This document shows, one piece after another, positions 33,431-37,500 of a DNA stretch of 37,500 nucleotides; within the stretch, counting starts at the first letter, position 1, and the number at the start of each line of letters is the position of its first letter. The DNA is from Halisarca cf. caerulea (lineage: Eukaryota; Porifera; Demospongiae; Chondrillida; Halisarcidae), in assembly GCA_963170055.1 (NCBI GenBank), contig CAUJGJ010000313.1:2836701-2874200 (forward strand). The letters run 5' to 3'. The translations under genes and the position numbers were made by a program. The notes beneath the pieces are model-generated. The model ran no database searches and had not been told where the DNA came from. It saw only the letters and a list, made by a program, of their open reading frames with translations.

Positions 33431-36400
33431 AGGTCAGGTCAGTTCAGGTTGTCTTATGTCCCCCGGGGAACCATTAGCCATAGGCTACTTTAGTGGCACC
33501 CAGAAAAGAAAGTAAAAAGTATGAAAAGAAGTCAAAATTCAGAGTTCCAAATGTCCATGCATAGATAAATCATCATAAATAATAATAAGAGATGAAATGA
33601 AGATTGATAATTTAGAATGAAGAATTTTTGGAAGAAATACATACAATCAATAATGAATCTAGCTCAATAGTAAAAATATTTTTGGCAGATGGAATAAAAC
33701 TCTGAAAAGTCAGTGGTCTCCCTGATGTTTTGAGGTAGGGATTGCCAAAGTGCTGCACCCATGAAAGTGAAAGACTTCTGTTCATAGGAATTAAGATCTG
33801 TTGGGGGGGAGGTTGAGCTGGGAAGACGGATTCCGAAGCAGACTTGAACAGGTGTTGTAGTGGGAAGAAGGAGTACGTAGAGAAGAGCTCAGAAAGTTAA
33901 GGAGGTGATTTGGAAGACATATACAGATACGTAAACATGGTGAGAGAAAGGTGAAGATGTCTCCTTGAAGTCAAATTAAGTGGAGAGACCTAGTTCTCTG
34001 TGGGGCAGCTGAAGGGGAGCAACCTCTGTGCTTACGGAGGACAGTGCAACAGGCGTAGTTGAGTAGGGTCTCTAATCTGGAAGCCTCAGACTGAGTGGAC
34101 CCGGACCAGACAACATACATCACAGTAGTCAAAGGAAGGAAGGATGTAAGTCAATAAGGAAGAGAAGGAGGAGGGGCCTAGGAAGAAACCATGAGAGATG
34201 GCGAAGGAGGTTGATGTTGCGAGACACTTTGGTGCAGACAGTGTTGACATGATCAGACCATGCGAGTGCATGTGTTGTTGATGGTGACTCCTAGAAACTT
34301 GAAGGATTGAACCTGCTCAACCTGACTGCCCTCCACACTTACTGTAGCTCCAAGGTACTGTCACCAACTTTCTTCTTGGGTGGATGAGCATACTCTTTGT
34401 CTTTGAGGTGTTCGATCTCAAACCATTACTTTGGAGCCACAAGACTTAGTTTGCTAAGTTAATTGAGACATGTCTAAAGAGAAGATTGAAGACTGGAAAC
34501 CTTGTCACTAACAACAGAGATGGTGGTGTCATCAGCAAAGAGAGCAGTTGAGTCAGAAGGAAGAACAGTTTGAAGGTCATTAATGAAGGCAGAGAAAAGA
34601 GTGGGGCCAAGGATGGAGCCCTGCATGAGGAACACCAGAGGAAGGAATTAAAGCCCGGAAGAGAGTAGGAGTCAAGAACACAAGTAACTTGGGAACAGTT
34701 AGAGAGGTAGGATCGAAACCAGGAGATAGTGGAAGAAGACAAGCCCAGGTGAGTTAGCTTCAGCAAAAGAAGTTGAACTTCATGGTTGACTGTGTCAAAA
34801 GCTTTAAATTGGAAATGTCCAGGAACACTACACCTACATACTTCTTGGTGTCAAGGGCTTTGTACCATTTGTCTAGACAGTGGAGGAGAAGGGTTTGAGT
34901 TGAGTGGGACAGGCGAAATCCAGACTGGAGATGGTAGCTATAGAGGAGGTTGTTGTTGTGAAGATGATGTGACAGTTGGTGATGGACATGCTTCTCAAGC
35001 TACTTGCTTGGTACCAAAAGAAGTGAGATGGGATGGTAGTTCGTTGATAAGGTGCGGTCTCCACCTTTGTGAAGAGGCTTAACAATGGCACACTTCCAGG
35101 GAGTGGGAAAACAAAAACAAGCATTGGAAGAGTTGATAATGGAGCACAGTGGATGGGAGATGATAGCATGACCAGCAATGAGAGCAGAGGAAGGCAGATG
35201 GTCAGGTCCTGTAGCACAGTAACTGTTATAGGTTTGAGGCAGGCTAGAGCACTCTCGCACCATTCAGGGGTTACAGGGCAGAGTGAGAGGGTGGATAATG
35301 AAGATGGAAGAGACAGAGTGGATGGTGGTGAATGATTGAAGTGAGGGAGGAGGAGCTAACAGAGATGAAATGAGAGTTGAGAGAGTTGGTAGTGGATGAA
35401 GGGTTTGAGTTAAAGGATGACCAATTCTCAGATGGGGTTGAGGGGGTAGTGGCAACCTTGAGGGTGTTCCAGATGTGAGAAAGATGTGACTTCTTGCGCA
35501 GTAGCTGATGAAAGCACTCAATTTTAGCTTTCCTTTGGAGCCAAACAACACAATTTCTCTGAGCCTTAAAGATGTCCCATGCTCCTATTGTAGGGTTCCG
35601 GCGGTAGAATCGGAATAGCCTATCACGTCTGTCCATTTCCTTTCGGGTGGTCTTGGTGATCCATGGGGAGGTTTTTTTTCGAACTTGGATGGTCTTAAGT
35701 GGAGCATGGTAATCAAGAACATGAGCAAATTCATAAGAGGTTGAAAGCCTCTACTTTGTTGGTGGGGTCATCAAAAATATCCAGGATGGACCAAGGTGCA
35801 TGAAATAGATCATCTTCAAAACTGAGTAACAAAACTTATAAGTGTTTGAATGAACGGCGAGTGATAAGTAAGGGTTGGGGAGGGGGTACAGTACATTTGA
35901 TTTGAAGGTGAATGGGTTGATGATCAGAGAAGGAGTGGTCAAGGACTGATGAGTTGGAGATGGGAATGTCAGGTGAGACAAGGAACAGGTCTAAGATGGT
36001 TGCGCAGGAGTTGCTGTATCTTGTGGGTGAACAGATGGATTGGGTGAGAGAATGTAATGTAATGAAGTGATGGAAAGTTTGTGATATAGGCTTGTTAAGA
36101 CCGGACATGTCAATGTTGAAGTCACCATAGGCAATGATGTATTGATTTCTTAGCATCATAGACTCAACACTGTCACAAACATCATGTACAGACTGAGATG
36201 GAGCAGCAGGTGGACGGTAAAAGCAACCAAGGGCAAGATGAGGGTGGATACATCCCAGCAACTTTCACAGAAACCCATAAAGATTCAACACCAGAAGAAG
36301 AAGCATTAAGTAAGGAGTATGGAAGATGATCACAACAGTAAATAGCAACACCACCACCACTAGTCTCGCTAGCCAGACCCTATCTTCGCTAACCGCTCCG

Positions 36401-36654
36401 AATCGGTTAAAATGGCGAGGGCATTCAGCGAAGATAGGGTCTGGCTAGCGAGACTACACCACCACAGCGATTACGATCGAACCTGAATAGACTGTAACCA
36501 GTAAGATGAATTTCACTGTTAGGAACTGAAGAGTCCAACCACGTTTTGGAGACAGCTATGATATGAGGGCGCTCGGCAGATGCAAGAGATACAAGGTCAT
36601 CGAGGTGCCGGAGGAGGCTGCTGGCGTTCACGTGAATGACCGTCAAAAAGTTAA
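33431..36654 (-). mobile_element. Decayed CR1/L2-type LINE (endonuclease plus reverse transcriptase)
   Basis: Read on the minus strand from 36646: an apurinic-type endonuclease (VIHVNASSLLRHLDDL, HIIAVSKTWLDSSVP, later YGDFNID and FSDHQPIHL), a linker, then reverse transcriptase (KPLHKGGDR, NYHPISLL, LDISKAFDTVNH, a GLSSSTISWFRSYL block, and FADDTT near 34550). The C-terminal LINE motif SFTFMGAALWQSLP lies near 33760. Domains are spread over several frames by indels, so it is inactive. The 3' end is a short TGAACTGACCTGACCTGA tail near 33431-33450, as in CR1/L2 elements. No ORF1 is seen, so it is probably 5' truncated. Confidence 0.88.
36361..36456. mobile_element. 96-bp miniature element with perfect 30-bp terminal inverted repeats
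   Basis: 36361-36390 (TAGTCTCGCTAGCCAGACCC and on) is the exact inverse of 36427-36456. It interrupts the LINE endonuclease coding sequence after FRFDRNRCGG, so it inserted after the LINE. TA at both ends suggests a TA target site. Confidence 0.92.
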
Positions 36655-36674
36655 TAGTGTTCTCATTCGATTGT

Positions 36675-36680
36675 CACGTG
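36675..36680. promoter_or_regulatory. CACGTG E-box upstream of the second beta-helix gene
   Basis: Palindromic E-box 60 bp before the chosen ATG, followed by TTTATA at 36690-36695. Proximity is the only support for a promoter role. Confidence 0.3.
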
Positions 36681-36739
36681 ATCAATCCATTTATACACGC
36701 TAAATGCACTGGACACTACTCTGGTATGGATTGTTGAAA

Positions 36740-37140
36740 ATGGCCAAGTGTATTTCGGCTCTCTTGTTTCGAATTCCTGCCGTTTTAGTCGCTCTTTACA
36801 TCGTTGTCCAGGGTAGTACTCTAAGTCACGACGAAGTTCTGGAAAGTACTTTCAGAGGATCGACCGTAAACTGCTCGGAGACTGCTTGTTATGTGGAACT
36901 TTACGAAGAACAGTACAACATTAGCAATGCTGTGATTTTAGAAGACATTGAAATATTTATTGTTGGTGTGGGTAAAGGTGCTGATATTGTATGCACTTTT
37001 CACGACTCAGAGGAGAGGTTCTCGTTTCTCTTTGCTCGGAACAAGAAACTTGTATTGCAAAATCTCCAATTTGCGAACTGCCCGATGCCAGTATTAGTTG
37101 AACAAGCGGAGCACGTCGAAATTCGCAACTCAACTTTCAG
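36740..37140 (+). CDS. Second beta-helix gene, first exon (3' incomplete)
   Basis: ATG at 36740 in a strong context (A at -3, G at +4). Begins MAKCISALLFRIPAVLVALY, a signal peptide. Another in-frame ATG at 36704 is in a weak context. The mature part carries N-glycosylation sites and ends in beta-helix-like strands (KKLVLQNLQFANCP, EHVEIRNSTFR). Donor GTATGT at 37141, phase 2, the same phase and residue type (…R) as exon 1 of the minus-strand beta-helix gene (…LVQNTIIR). This suggests a divergent paralogue. Further exons lie beyond the window; 37141-37500 is intron. Confidence 0.78.
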
Positions 37141-37500
37141 GTATGTATTCCCATTTACGTAGTCGTTGTGCGACACCTCCTATAGGGCAACTTGTTACAG
37201 TTTGCATTCCCTATGAATTTACAGGGCTAGAGGAACCATGGTGCAGCTAGGGTAATGTCCCTTAGGATACAACTTTTCGTATCAAACCTCAATAACCCAT
37301 TGCCATCTATAACTTCTAGACTGCTATCATGAATTATGGTAGGATATTGCAACCATAAACAGGGTTGAGATGTCCCACCACGTTTGGATAGTTTCATGGG
37401 CCTGGCTAGTCTGGCTTAATAATATATACAGTATTACTGCAGCATGTAACCCATATGTCGCATTTTGACCAGTACCGTACTATGCATGTGCATTCTGCAA

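Noticed and set aside
33700..36650. Several separate minus-strand genes suggested by open frames of 60-140 codons
   Set aside because: They are pieces of one frameshifted LINE, in the right order of endonuclease and reverse-transcriptase motifs.

Overview
The window looks like nuclear DNA of an early-branching marine animal, most probably a sponge. It is AT-rich and holds intron-dense genes with short exons and GT/AG introns. Two gene types carry the identification: a receptor tyrosine kinase of a lineage-specific kind, and large secreted beta-helix proteins joined to a multi-span membrane domain. The species cannot be named from the sequence.

Layout. (1) 184-13708, + strand: the 3' part of a receptor tyrosine kinase gene. 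Seventeen exons were placed by splice sites, reading phase and protein motifs. They encode a fibronectin-III-like ectodomain, one membrane helix, a juxtamembrane region and a complete kinase domain with all catalytic motifs. The 5' exons lie outside the window. (2) 13709-15498: the space between two convergent genes, with old repeats only. (3) 15499-31774, - strand: one complete gene of 19 exons whose splice phases all agree and which encode 1288 residues. The product has a signal peptide, a long ectodomain of right-handed beta-helix repeats, a Cys-rich hinge, about nine membrane helices in a TRP-like arrangement and an acidic cytoplasmic tail. (4) 33431-36654, - strand: a decayed CR1/L2-type LINE. 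(5) 36740-37140, + strand: first exon of a second, divergently transcribed beta-helix gene that continues past the window.

The two beta-helix genes stand head to head about 5 kb apart with the LINE between them, which suggests an expanded family of surface receptors or channels. No pathway linking the kinase to these proteins can be read from the sequence.

The introns are full of mobile and tandem DNA: a reverse-transcriptase relic with a nuclease-like C-terminus, several families of short inverted-repeat elements, four CA/GT arrays, minisatellites with 16/32-, 20- and 35-bp units, and three striking palindromes. The most unusual feature is a 35-bp minisatellite (23156-23369) whose unit is the exon 7 / 5' splice site junction of the beta-helix gene, giving six candidate donors in a row. 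No bacterial features, CRISPR arrays or confident functional RNA genes were seen.
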